DNA of 64,000 bases, taken from positions 1,798,001 through 1,862,000 of the forward strand of contig NC_088778.1 in the NCBI RefSeq assembly GCF_954871325.1, read 5' to 3'. How positions within the stretch are numbered: the stretch's first letter is position 1; each line of letters begins with the position of its first letter. The translations under genes and the position numbers were made by a program. This DNA comes from Gordionus sp. m RMFG-2023. Taxonomy: Eukaryota; Nematomorpha; Gordioida; Chordodea; Parachordodidae. Under the pieces are notes generated by a model. The model saw only the letters and a program-made list of their open reading frames with translations. It was not told the DNA's origin and did no database searches. Shown here one piece after another: positions 49,198 through 61,741 of the stretch.

Positions 49198-50105
49198 CTT
49201 GGGGTTGTCCTTGGTAAAAAAACTAAAGCAATCGTTCAATATTTTGGAAAATGTGACCGTCAGTTTAATGAATGAGTACTGCAACAACTCGTAAAACTCA
49301 TAAACATTAATTGTTCTCTCGTAAGGTTGCACAAATCTTAACTATAAAAATATTGGATCATAAATTTGAAAAAAATTTAAGATATTTATATTTTGTATCC
49401 TTAGAGCAGTGACACCATCGTTAGTAATGTATCTGTTATGGTTACTATTATAAATGTGAGAATGATTTACTCCGTAAGTTGTCAAATTAATATCATCATC
49501 AGCGAGAATGACTTTTAAGGTCTTGGGATTAGTATCTATATAAAACTAAGCATTATAAAGTTAAATATTTAATAAGAAAAAAATAAATTACCTTAGCATT
49601 GAGAGCACTAGTAATTAATCTCAGATCATTTATGTATTTGACTTCAAGGAAATAAACGTAAGTTGTGAAATTGGGATATAAAAAGAGATTTTGTGGCATC
49701 TCCCAAATGACTAAACCATCGAACAAATTCAATGAAGAGCTAGTTAAATATCTGTTATAAAAATTAGTGAATTTTAAAAAAAGTATAGATATCATGTAAT
49801 ATAAATAATACTCAAAATAATAACTAATTCACTAATTTATTACAAATTATTTCCAATTTTTAATTTTAATAACTTCGCAATAAATATTATATCTAATTCA
49901 TAATCTTTGTTTAATATAACAATTATTAATAAATGTCTACTCGGAAGAATTGAAATGTCGATTGAAGTCCTAAACGAGTGGATATTGCATATGACAAAGG
50001 TCTACTATAATATGGTATATATATTTATACAAATTATATCCTTTTTTTACCTGTGGAAAATGTTATTTGTGCCAAAGTAATTGTCCACAAAGAAATAAAA
50101 ATCAT
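49198..50105 (-). CDS. Candidate multi-exon gene, possibly secreted, unrecognised
   Basis: Minus strand. A first-exon candidate at 50,105-50,051 (55 nt) starts with ATG, reads MIFISLWTITLAQITFST (a good signal peptide) and ends in phase 1 at CACAG|GTAAAA. Open segments then lie near 50,004-49,830; at 49,751-49,592 (TTTTTATAACAG acceptor, AAG|GTAATT donor; contains LFDGLVIWEMPQN and YINDLRLITSALNAK); at 49,521-49,342 (TLKVILADDDINLTTYG, then NSNHNRYITNDGVTAL); and at 49,336-49,198 (FVQPYERTINVYEFYELLQ, donor AAG|GTTAAT). The junction NAK|TLK is in phase; the others do not agree with the simplest splicing. Some exon ends are therefore wrong or the gene is decayed. N-R-Y-L/I-T recurs in two exons, hinting at an internal repeat. 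I do not recognise the family. Confidence 0.5.
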
Positions 50106-50129
50106 CCTATATTTTTCGGTTTTATAAAA

Positions 50130-51840
50130 ATTTCAATGCGTTATCAATTTTTTTTTATCTGATTAATAAATTTGTTAGAATATTTAACCTTTTATTTAAA
50201 AAAAAAAATTTTATAATTTTTTATATATAAAGTTTCTTCAACTTTAAAAGGGAAAATGTTTGATAAAGCATGATATATTAACCCTGTGTTTTTTATAACT
50301 ATTTTAATAACAAGTAATATAAGATACATAAAAAAAGATTATTATATTATTTTTTTTTTGATAACCATCGCCACTTAACAACTATTATGAGTTGAGCTAA
50401 TAAAACTATTTTTTAGAAAAATACATTTTACATGATGAAAACTCAATATTAACCACTTTCCCTTAGATAGAGTCTATGTTTAGGTTTTTAAATATATTTT
50501 TATCAAGCCCCTTCCAGCTTTGTTGGATTGGATAATAATCACATCGCTTTCATGCCTACATTTAGATTCGTTTCGTATTCACTCTTATGACCCTGTTAAT
50601 GATTAATGTCTAATTGTAGCCACTCTGGTATTGTGCTTCAATTATAAGATCTGTTAACAAATATTACGAACACTCGAGGTATATGTTCTCAAGTTTTAAT
50701 TTATATGATCGATAGGCAACCTTGAAAACGCTTTGATCAAATTAAATACTCACCCAGCTAGATATCCTATACAAATGAATAAAGGCCCTTGTTTGAGCCT
50801 GTTTTTTCAAAATGTTAAAACTCATCTTCAAAGAAATTGTCACTTATAATCCCTAATTAATCCTTACGGCAGGTAAAGATATAGATTCAAAAAGCAAATA
50901 TTATTATTTGATTTCGTTGGTGAACTTAGAATTTATCCAATAATACCAAACTAAAATCCATGTCCGTGAAGAGTTTTTTTTTAATTGTTTCTTAATATTT
51001 TTAAATATTATTATAATATTTTACCAAAAATAATAAGAGCCTTTTAATGGCAATAACGAGTAATCCTAAAATATCCAAAAGAAGCCAAGATGTGATTCAA
51101 TCTATTTTTACTAATTAGAAGCGCGAGAAAAGATTAAATAATTTGTGTCACTAAGATCATTTTCTAAATACTTGGCTTCTTGAAACTAATCGATTAAGAA
51201 ATTTTATACATTCTGTGGGGCACAGTAAGACATTCATTTATATTCCAATATCAAGTCCACTAAATAATATTTGAAATTTTTTTAAAAATGCGATTGCTTA
51301 TTAAAATATAGGATAATTTTGTTTGATCAAAATAATAGCATTTTAAGTTTACTTCATTTACCACATTCTTTATATACAAAATTTAAAAAAAAAAAATTAA
51401 GATGGTAATAAATGTCAATACTAATATATCTGCTATTTGCTCGTTAGTACTTATAGACATCAATAATGGCTCAGAATATCGAAAGACTTAGGAGAATATC
51501 TATCTGTAATTATAGCCATGCATAATTTATTCAACTATATCAAATTATTAGGAACCAATAAATATTTTGTTTTTATTATAAACTAATCATAAAATCATAA
51601 TCATTTTTCTTTTAAAACTCTTATATAAATTAATATCTTAGGCATATATTGATCAAAATGAATCACAACAGAGTTGTACATTTGCTCAAAATAAAAAGAT
51701 CATAAAATTTGAAGATCTTTTATTTTTAAAAAATTTTGAGCACTATCTTCAAAGATCTTCATATTTTATAATGTTATAGTAAATTATTATATTTATGATA
51801 TTATATATTGAAGTTTATGGGTTAGTAGGCATGTTAAATT
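50130..51840. other. Stretch without confirmed gene
   Basis: Mostly AT-rich. At 50.70-50.86 kb the plus strand has a coding-like piece (LENALIKLNTHPARYP and following residues) of balanced composition that may be a transposon relic; I cannot name it. Confidence 0.4.
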
Positions 51841-51869
51841 AAAATAAAAATTCAATAAAGATATACAGA

Positions 51870-52260
51870 CAATTTTTATAATCGTTATTTTTTTAAAGTT
51901 TTTTTGACATATATGGGTAAAAATTTATATTTAAAAAAAAATTTATATTAAAATTTCAATGAAGATGTGATGTAACACAGAAAAGTGAATTGTCATAATC
52001 GTTATTTTTTTGACTTATTAGATTTATTGTGTGGCAAATAGGTTAAAATTTATATTTTTAAGATGTAAAAATAAAATTTCAATGAAGATGTGCGATAGAA
52101 AAGTGACAAATGTCATAATCGTTATTTTTTTGACTTATTAGATTTATTGTGTGGCAAATAGGTTAAAATTTATATTTTTAAGATGTAAAAATAAAATTTC
52201 AATGAAGATGTGCCATAGAAAAGTGACAAATGTCATAATCGTTATTTTTTAATTTTTTTA
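51870..52260 (+). repeat. 120-bp tandem repeat, ~3.3 copies
   Basis: The box TGTCATAATCGTTATTTTTT starts at 51,991, 52,111 and 52,231, exactly 120 bp apart. The unit between them (through GATTTATTGTGTGGCAAATA and AAAATTTCAATGAAGATGTG) is virtually unchanged in the last two copies. A diverged copy precedes them from about 51.87 kb (ATAATCGTTATTTTTTT near 51,880). Confidence 0.93.
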
Positions 52261-52269
52261 ACGCAAATG

Positions 52270-53930
52270 GATAAAAATAGATATTGTTAACATATTAAAT
52301 TAATGAATAATGTTTTTTTTATTATTATGTTTGAAGGAAAAAGGAAATAAAAGAGATGATTATTTTAATTAAAAAAGTTTTTGATTTTTGATTGTAAATT
52401 AAATAAAAGAATTATATTTTTATTACGAAAGTTTTGAATTTATTTTAAAATGAATAAAAAATTATTGTTTTTCTACGAAAAATTATTTTATTGAAATTCT
52501 GGTTGTTTCCACCAAAGTAGTTTTAAATATACAAAAGAGTTTTTTATGATATCAAAGAAAAGGACATTTCAATATTTTAATATCCAAAAGGTTCATAATA
52601 ATCATTTTTTTAATATTTACTTAAATAATTTTAAATTTTTTTAGCTCACCCGCCCATTGTTTAAATTTTTTAAACCGCCCACCCATCCGCACATAGTTTA
52701 AAAAATCTTTTAACCCGCTTAATGCAGACCTCTAACAGAAACCATCAATTGATGGTTTTTGTGATTTAATAAGTATATTAAATATACCGATAGACATTGA
52801 TGTAAATATTTAGCCAGCTACTAGTTGTATTTGATGATAAAACCTACCTGAATAATTAACAATTAAATTTATACCTTGTGTTTTTTTTATCGACATATAT
52901 AATTTATGCGATATCAGGCAAAGGAAATTACATTATCATCACTGTGCAAAATAACTTTGTATATATTATCTTTACCAAATTAATTTTGGATTCCCTATCG
53001 TCGACATTTTAAATTATTTTGGAAACTAATTTATGTAGATTTTCTAAATATTAATTTTATTAAAAGTTTAATATTTGTTTTATCATATAAAATTGAATGT
53101 AGCGAAGTGTATTATTGGAAAATAACTCGTTTTGAGCCAATTTTTAAAAAACGATCAAGTTCAATAATTCAGCCAGAAAAATAATGACTGAGCCTCAGAT
53201 TGCGGTAATAGATGTCCAAACCTTAGTATCATATATAAGAAAAATGGCTCGCGTAATATTCTTCGTAATTTAATAGTGAGTTGAAAAAAAGGCTCAAGCC
53301 TAGCCGTTTAACATTTTATGGAATTAACGTGATACTTCATAAATTAGAAGCGCTCTAAAAGTATCGATACTGAAAAAAGTATACCCGTGCTACTTTAACA
53401 ACAATGATTCAAAGTCATTCAATAGTATCAATTTTTAATTTTGTAATTTTTCCTAAGTGTCCAAAACTCAATTTTTGTAAAAACTAATCTACAAAAAACT
53501 ATATTTTAATTACAAATTTAAAATCAAATAAATTGTAAAAAAAAAGGGAGAAACTTTCTCCTTTTTCTTTTTTAAAATAATTATTAATATCTCCTTAACA
53601 ATGAAGAAAAATTACAAATTCTCGATCTGCCGTCTGGCTGGCACTATGCCGAATAAAAAAAAATAATAATATTTTTAAAATGAATACGTATTGTAATTGT
53701 AAGAAAGAATTAATTTTTTTTTTAAAAAAATAAAAAGAAAGAATGCTAGAAAAAAATAAATGAATTTATTTAAAAAATAATAAATAAATATATGGTAAAA
53801 ATTTGTTATCCATTATACAGTATTTAATAAAAAATGATATAGTAAATAAATATATTCTAAAGACAGCAAAACGACAACGAGAAATAATAATTAAATTTAT
53901 ATTATACTCTAATGTATTTTTGGTTGCCAC
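52270..53930. other. AT-rich spacer with a short CCCGCC-rich block
   Basis: At 52,645-52,735 there is a G+C-rich block of CACCCGCCCA and CCGCCCACCC separated by poly(T/A), similar in style to the other G+C-rich arrays. Nothing else is recognised. A short hairpin of GGGAGAAACTTTCTCC lies near 53,548, within a poly(A)/poly(T) context. Confidence 0.45.
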
Positions 53931-53938
53931 TTTCGGGT

Positions 53939-53952
53939 GGGGGGGGGGGGGG
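53939..53952 (+). repeat. Run of 14 G
   Basis: An uninterrupted homopolymer of 14 G directly before the large satellite array, in DNA with very little G otherwise. Confidence 0.9.
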
Positions 53953-53994
53953 TATATTATTTTCTTTTATGATATTTTTTTTAAAATTAATAAA

Positions 53995-56900
53995 TCAATT
54001 TTTTATTTAAGATATTTAAAAAAAAAATTTCTACAAATTTTTATCTAAGATATTTTTTTAAAAAAAGTTTTTTCTACAGAATTGGGGTTAAAATATGGGA
54101 ATTCTTAATTCCGCATATTTAAAGATATTTTTAGAAGAATTTTGCTTACAAATATAATTTTTATTTAAGATATTTTAAAATAGATTTTTCTACAAATTTT
54201 TATTTAAAATATTTTGAAAAAGTTTTTTTACAAATATTTATTTAAGATATTTAAAAAAAAATTTTCTACAAATTATTATCTAAGATATTTTTTAAAAAAA
54301 TGTTTTTTTTACAGAAATTGGGGTTAAAATATGGGAATTCTTAATTCCGCTTATTAAAAGATATTTTTAGAAGAATTTTGCTTACAAATTTTATTTTTGA
54401 TTTTAAGATATTTTAAAATAGATTTTTCTATTTTATTTAAGATATTTTGAAAAAGTTTTTTTATAAATATTTATTTAAGATGTTTAAAAATAATACAAAT
54501 CTGATATTTTTTTAAAAAAAAAATTTTCTACAGAATTGGGGTTAAAATATGGGAATTCTTAATTCCACATATTTAAGATATTTTTAGGAGAATTTTGCCT
54601 ACAAATTATATTTTTGATTTTAAGATATTTTAAAATAAATTTTTCTACAAATTTTTATTTAAGATATTTTGAAAAAGTTTTCTTACAAATATTTATTTAA
54701 GATATATAAAAAAAAATTTTCTACAAATTTTTATCTAAGATATTTTTTTAAAAAAAGATTTTTCTACAAAATTGGGGTTAAAATATAGGAATTCTTAATT
54801 CCAAATATTTAAAGATATTTAGAAGAATTTTTCTTTCAAATATAATTTTTATTTAAGATATTTTAAAATAGATTTTTCTACAAATTTTTATTTAAAAGAT
54901 ATTTAAAAAAAAAATTTCTACAAATTTTTATCTAAGATATTTTTTTAAAAAATGTTTTTTCTACAGAATTGGGGTTAAAATATGGGAATTCTTAATTCCG
55001 CATATTTAAAGATATTTTTAAAAAAAAGATTTTTCTACAAAATTGGGGTTAAAATATAGGAATTCTTAATTCCAAATATTTAAAGATATTTAGAAGAATT
55101 TTGCTTTCAAATTTAATTTTTATTTAAGATATTTTAAAATAGATTTTTCTACAAATTTTTATTTAAGATATTTTGAAAAAGTTTTTTTACAAATATTTAT
55201 TTAAGATATTTAAAAAAAAAATTTCTACAAATTTTTATCTAAGATATTTTTTTAAAAAAAGTTTTTTCTACAGAATTGGGGTTAAAATATGGGAATTCTT
55301 AATTCCGCATATTTAAAGATATTTTTAGAAGAATTTTGCTTACAAATATAATTTTTATTTAAGATATTTTAAAATAGATTTTTCTAAAAATTTTTATTTA
55401 AGATATTTTGAAAAAGTTTTTTTAAAAATTTTTATTTAAGATATTTTAAAATAGATTTTTCTACAAATTTTTATTTAAGATATTTTGAAAAAGTTTTTTT
55501 ACAAATATTTATTTAAGATATTTTAAAAAAAATTTTTAAAAAAAAGTTTTTTCTACAGAATTGGGGTTAAAATATGGGAATTCTTAATACCACATATTTA
55601 AAGATATTTTTAGAAGAATTTTGCTTACAAATTTTATTTTTGATTTTAAGATATTTTAAAATAGATTTTCCTAGAAATTTTTATTTAAAATATTTTGAAA
55701 AAGTTTTTTTACAAATTTTTATTTAAGATATTTTAAAATAGATTTTTCTACAAATTTTTATTTAAGATATTTTGAAAAAGTTTTTTTACAAATATTTATT
55801 TAAGATATTTTAAAAAATTTTTTAAAAAAAAGTTTTTTCTACAGAATTGGGGTTAAAATATGGGAATTCTTAATACCACATATTTAAAGATATTTAGAAA
55901 AATTTTGCTTACATAATTTTTATTTAACATATTTTAAAATAGATTTTTCTACAAATTTTTATTTAAGATATTTTGAAAAAGTTTTTTTACAAATTTTAAT
56001 TTAAGATATTTTAAAATAGATTTTTCTACAAATTTTTATTTAAGATATTTTGAAAAATTTTTTTTACAAATATTTATTTAAGATATTTTAAAAAAACTTT
56101 TTCTACAAATTTTTATATAAGATATTTTTTAAAAAAAGTTTTTTCTACAAAATTGGGGTTAAAATATAGGAATTCTTAATTCCAAATATTTAAAGATATT
56201 TAGAAGAATTTTGCTTACAGATTTAATTTTTATTTAAGATATTTTAAAATAGATTTTTCTAAAAATTTTTATTTAAGATATTTTGAAAAAGTTTTTTTAC
56301 AAATTTTTATTTAAGATATTTTAAAATAGATTTTTCTACAAATTTTTATTTAAGATATTTTGAAAAAGTTTTTTTACAAATATTTATTTAAGATATTTTA
56401 AAAAAATTTTTTAAAAAAAAGTTTTTTCTACAGAATTGGGGTTAAAATATGGGAATTCTTAATACCACATATTTAAAGATATTTTTAGAAGAATTTTGCT
56501 TACAAATTTTATTTTTGATTTTAAGATATTTTAAAATAGATTTTCCTAGAAATTTTTATTTAAGATATTTTGAAAAAGTTTTTTTACAAATTTTTATTTA
56601 AGATATTTTAAAATAGATTTTTCTACAAATTTTTATTTAAGATATTTTGAAAAAGTTTTTTTACAAATATTTATTTAAGATATTTTAAAAAATTTTTTAA
56701 AAAAAAGTTTTTTCTACAGAATTGGGGTTAAAATATGGGAATTCTTAATACCACATATTTAAAGATATTTAGAAAAATTTTGCTTACATAATTTTTATTT
56801 AACATATTTTAAAATAGATTTTTCTACAAATTTTTATTTAAGATATTTTGAAAAAGTTTTTTTATAAATATTTATTTAAGATGTTTAAAAATAATACAAA

Positions 56901-59900
56901 TCTGATATTTTTTAAAAAAAAAAATTTTCTACAGAATTGGGGTTAAAATATGGGAATTCTTAATTCCACATATTTAAGATATTTTTAGGAGAATTTTGCC
57001 TACAAATTATATTTTTGATTTTAAGATATTTTAAAATAAATTTTTCTACAAATTTTTATTTAAGATATTTTGAAAAAGTTTTCTTACAAATATTTATTTA
57101 AGATATATAAAAAAAAATTTTCTACAAATTTTTATCTAAGATATTTTTTTAAAAAAAGATTTTCTACAGAATTGAAGTTAAAATATGGGAATTTTTAATT
57201 CCACATATTTAAGATATTTTTAGGAGAATTTTGCCTACAAATTTTATTTTTGATTTTAAGATATTTTAAAATAGATTTTTCTACAAATTTTTATTTAAGA
57301 TATTTTGAAAAATTTTTTTTACAAATATTTATTTAAGATATTTTAAAAAAACTTTTTCTACAAATTTTTATCTAAGATATTTTTTTAAAAAAGATTTTTC
57401 TACAAAATTGGGGTTAAAATATAGGAATTCTTAATTCCAAATATTTAAAGATATTTAGAAGAATTTTTCTTTCAAATATAATTTTTATTTAAGATATTTT
57501 AAAATAGATTTTTCTACAAATTTTTATTTAAAAGATATTTAAAAAAAAAATTTCTACAAATTTTTATCTAAGATATTTTTTTAAAAAATGTTTTTTCTAC
57601 AGAATTGGGGTTAAAATATGGGAATTCTTAATTCCGCATATTTAAAGATATTTTTAAAAAAAAGATTTTTCTACAAAATTGGGGTTAAAATATAGGAATT
57701 CTTAATTCCAAATATTTAAAGATATTTAGAAGAATTTTGCTTTCAAATTTAATTTTTATTTAAGATATTTTAAAATATATTTTTCTACAAATTTTTATTT
57801 AAGATATTTTGAAAAAGTTTTTTTACAAATATTTATTTAAGATATTTAAAAAAAAAATTTCTACAAATTTTTATCTAAGATATTTTTTTAAAAAAAGTTT
57901 TTTCTACAGAATTGGGGTTAAAATATGGGAATTCTTAATTCCGCATATTTAAAGATATTTTTAGAAGAATTTTGCTTACAAATATAATTTTTATTTAAGA
58001 TATTTTAAAATAGATTTTTCTAAAAATTTTTATTTAAGATATTTTGAAAAAGTTTTTTTAAAAATTTTTATTTAAGATATTTTAAAATAGATTTTTCTAC
58101 AAATTTTTATTTAAGATATTTTGAAAAAGTTTTTTTACAAATATTTATTTAAGATATTTTAAAAAAATTTTTTAAAAAAAAGTTTTTTCTACAGAATTGG
58201 GGTTAAAATATGGGAATTCTTAATACCACATATTTAAAGATATTTTTAGAAGAATTTTGCTTACAAATTTTATTTTTGATTTTAAGATATTTTAAAATAG
58301 ATTTTCCTAGAAATTTTTATTTAAAATATTTTGAAAAAGTTTTTTTACAAATTTTTATTTAAGATATTTTAAAATAGATTTTTCTACAAATTTTTATTTA
58401 AGATATTTTGAAAAAGTTTTTTTACAAATATTTATTTAAGATATTTTAAAAAATTTTTTAAAAAAAAGTTTTTTCTACAGAATTGGGGTTAAAATATGGG
58501 AATTCTTAATACCACATATTTAAAGATATTTAGAAAAATTTTGCTTACATAATTTTTATTTAACATATTTTAAAATAGATTTTTCTACAAATTTTTATTT
58601 AAGATATTTTGAAAAAGTTTTTTTACAAATTTTAATTTAAGATATTTTAAAATAGATTTTTCTACAAATTTTTATTTAAGATATTTTGAAAAATTTTTTT
58701 TACAAATATTTATTTAAGATATTTTAAAAAAACTTTTTCTACAAATTTTTATCTAAGATATTTTTTAAAAAAAGTTTTTTCTACAAAATTGGGGTTAAAA
58801 TATAGGAATTCTTAATTCCAAATATTTAAAGATATTTAGAAGAATTTTGCTTACAGATTTAATTTTTATTTAAGATATTTTAAAATAGATTTTTCTAAAA
58901 ATTTTTATTTAAGATATTTTGAAAAAGTTTTTTTACAAATTTTTATTTAAGATATTTTAAAATAGATTTTTCTACAAATTTTTATTTAAGATATTTTGAA
59001 AAAGTTTTTTTACAAATATTTATTTAAGATATTTTAAAAAAATTTTTTAAAAAAAAGTTTTTTCTACAGAATTGGGGTTAAAATATGGGAATTCTTAATA
59101 CCACATATTTAAAGATATTTTTAGAAGAATTTTGCTTACAAATTTTATTTTTGATTTTAAGATATTTTAAAATAGATTTTCCTAGAAATTTTTATTTAAG
59201 ATATTTTGAAAAAGTTTTTTTACAAATTTTTATTTAAGATATTTTAAAATAGATTTTTCTACAAATTTTTATTTAAGATATTTTGAAAAAGTTTTTTTAC
59301 AAATATTTATTTAAGATATTTTAAAAAATTTTTTAAAAAAAAGTTTTTTCTACAGAATTGGGGTTAAAATATGGGAATTCTTAATACCACATATTTAAAG
59401 ATATTTAGAAAAATTTTGCTTACATAATTTTTATTTAACATATTTTAAAATAGATTTTTCTACAAATTTTTATTTAAGATATTTTGAAAAAGTTTTTTTA
59501 CAAATTTTAATTTAAGATATTTTAAAATAGATTTTTCTACAAATTTTTATTTAAGATATTTTGAAAAATTTTTTTTACAAATATTTATTTAAGATATTTT
59601 AAAAAAACTTTTTCTACAAATTTTTATCTAAGATATTTTTTAAAAATTAAATTTTTTCTATAGAATTGTGGTTAAAATATGGGAATTCTTAATTCCACAT
59701 ATTTAAGATATTTTTAGGATAATTTTGCCTACAAATTTTATTTTTGATTTTAAGATATTTTAAAATAAATTTTTCTACAAATTTTTTTTTAAGATATTTT
59801 GAAAAATTTTTTTTACAAATATTTATTTAAGATATTTTAAAAAAACTTTTTCTACAAATTATATCTAAGATATTTTTTAAAAAATGCTTTTTCTACAAAA

Positions 59901-60345
59901 TTGGGGTTAAAATATATGAATTCTTAATTCCAAATATTTAAAGATATTTAGAAGAATTTTGCTTACAAATATAATTTTTATTTAAGATATTTTAAAATAG
60001 ATTTTTCTACAAATTTTTATTTAAAAGATATTTAAAAAAAAAATTTCTACAAATTTTTATCTAAGATATTTTTTTAAAAAATGTTTTTTCTACAGAATTG
60101 GGGTTAAAATATGGGAATTCTTAATTCCGCATATTTAAAGATATTTTTAAAAAAAAGATTTTTCTACAAAATTGGGGTTAAAATATAGGAATTCTTAATT
60201 CCAAATATTTAAAGATATTTAGAAGAATTTTGCTTTCAAATTTAATTTTTATTTAAGATATTTTAAAATAGATTTTTCTACAAATTTTTATTTAAGATAT
60301 TTTGAAAAAGTTTTTTTCTACAAAATTATTAGGGGTAGAAAAAAA
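53995..60345 (+). repeat. Complex AT-rich satellite with nested higher-order repeats
   Basis: About 6.3 kb is built from a 38-39-bp base motif (AAGATATTTT, then A-rich, then TTTTTCTACAAATTTTTATT). A marker box, ATTGGGGTTAAAATAT, recurs 24 times intact plus two changed copies, at spacings of 74, about 197, about 235, about 285 and about 306 bp. Marker positions at 54,771, 54,968, 55,042, 55,275, 55,560, 55,846, 56,152, 56,435 and 56,721 are each followed by a partner exactly 2,636 bp later. Inside each such block, groups repeat at 875 bp (for example 55,560 to 56,435 and 58,196 to 59,071). A third partial block starts near 59,900 with the same 197- and 74-bp spacing. There is no coding sequence. 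The array looks young and made by repeated unequal exchange or replication slippage. Confidence 0.95.
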
Positions 60346-60349
60346 TATA

Positions 60350-61735
60350 GGATATTTTAATTCCGCATTGATGGAGAAGGAAGGGCCCAGGAGAATTTTG
60401 CCTACACATTTAATTTTTTATTTAAGTCTACAAATTTTTATTTAATTCGTATTAGGGATAAAATTGACCCCAGCTTTGAAGTTTAAGGGATTTTTTTTTA
60501 ACCTTTCTAGTAAAGGGTTAATTTGAAATATAGTATATAATGATGCATTTAAATTTTAAAAATTAAAATTTTATTTAAAATAATATTCCCTTAATTATGT
60601 ATTATTAATAAAATTGTATTTACATTTAATTTATATATTTTCCATTGTTGTTATGCCACAATTTTTGGGTTTCCCAATGTTCAATGATTATTTTAAAAAT
60701 ATTACTTCATCTAATCTTATTTTTATTTTTGAAAATAAAAATTTTATTTGAAATAAAATATCCCCTTGGTTATGTATATGTAATGAAATTGTATTTAAAT
60801 CTATATTTTGATTGTTAGTCCTTTATAACGAGATATATGGCATATACTTTTCATTAAACCTCTGACGTGTTTGAACATAAGAAAATGGTTTAAATATTAA
60901 AGTAATGGTAGGTAGCAAGGAGCTCTAACTCAAATTGAATGTTTGAAAAATATTATGAGATGAATGTATCAAATGAATTGATGAAAAATGAAGCGAATTT
61001 TATAGATTATATGGAAAAATGAAGCAAATCTTAGAATTAAATGAAATTATATTTTTTTGGAGAATGTAAAACGTGGCCTGTGAATAGTGGGCATCTCCAA
61101 ATGTCAATCAAAAAATGTTTAAATGCAGATTCGTAGATTATATATATACAGTTTTATAAAATATCTTAAGCCAAAATTATATGTTACACATGTTAAACAT
61201 CAATACAATGTCAGTCACTGGAAATTATCATGAAAAAAAATGATTATCTGACAACGAACTATTATGTTTAGTTTTAACCTTCCTTTGTTTTTATTTTGTT
61301 ATACGATAAATAAAATTAAAGTTATATTGTAATATGGATATATTTGATTGGTGGTATGTATGTTTTATTTCAATTATTGCAATGATGGTTTAAAATTATA
61401 TATTTAATAAATTAGATGGGTTATGAGTTATTAATATTATTTTAATTATGTAATTATCATTTTTGTTTAGACACAATTAATATATTTCAAGATTAGTCCC
61501 ACTCAAATTATATTTATAAGGAGATAGTATAAATTTTATTGTTGAAAAACTTATTTCCACACTAGTCTTCACTGCCAGTAGAATATTAGACAATTTACAT
61601 CATTCTGGGTATCGATTACTCTGATTTCTCCAATAGTCTAAAATATTTATATTTTAATTTAACCTAAGGTTCCTTAGAAAAATTGACCAAAATATTTCTA
61701 ACAGATTTTGTTTGTTACCATCTTTTTTTTAAGAA
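60350..61735. other. AT-rich flank of the satellite, no confirmed gene
   Basis: The first 150 bp still contain decayed satellite pieces (CTACAAATTTTTATTTAA near 60,429). At 60.95-61.13 kb short coding-like pieces appear on the plus strand (NELMKNEANFIDYMEK), possibly a transposon relic. Nothing else is recognised. Confidence 0.4.
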
Positions 61736-61741
61736 TATTTT

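Noticed and set aside
53803-54048. 81-codon open frame
   Set aside because: It spans the 14-G run and satellite sequence; the residues are those expected from low-complexity AT-rich DNA.
60300-60480. Telomere or chromosome end next to the satellite
   Set aside because: No telomere-type repeat is present, and ordinary sequence continues for 3.5 kb beyond the array.
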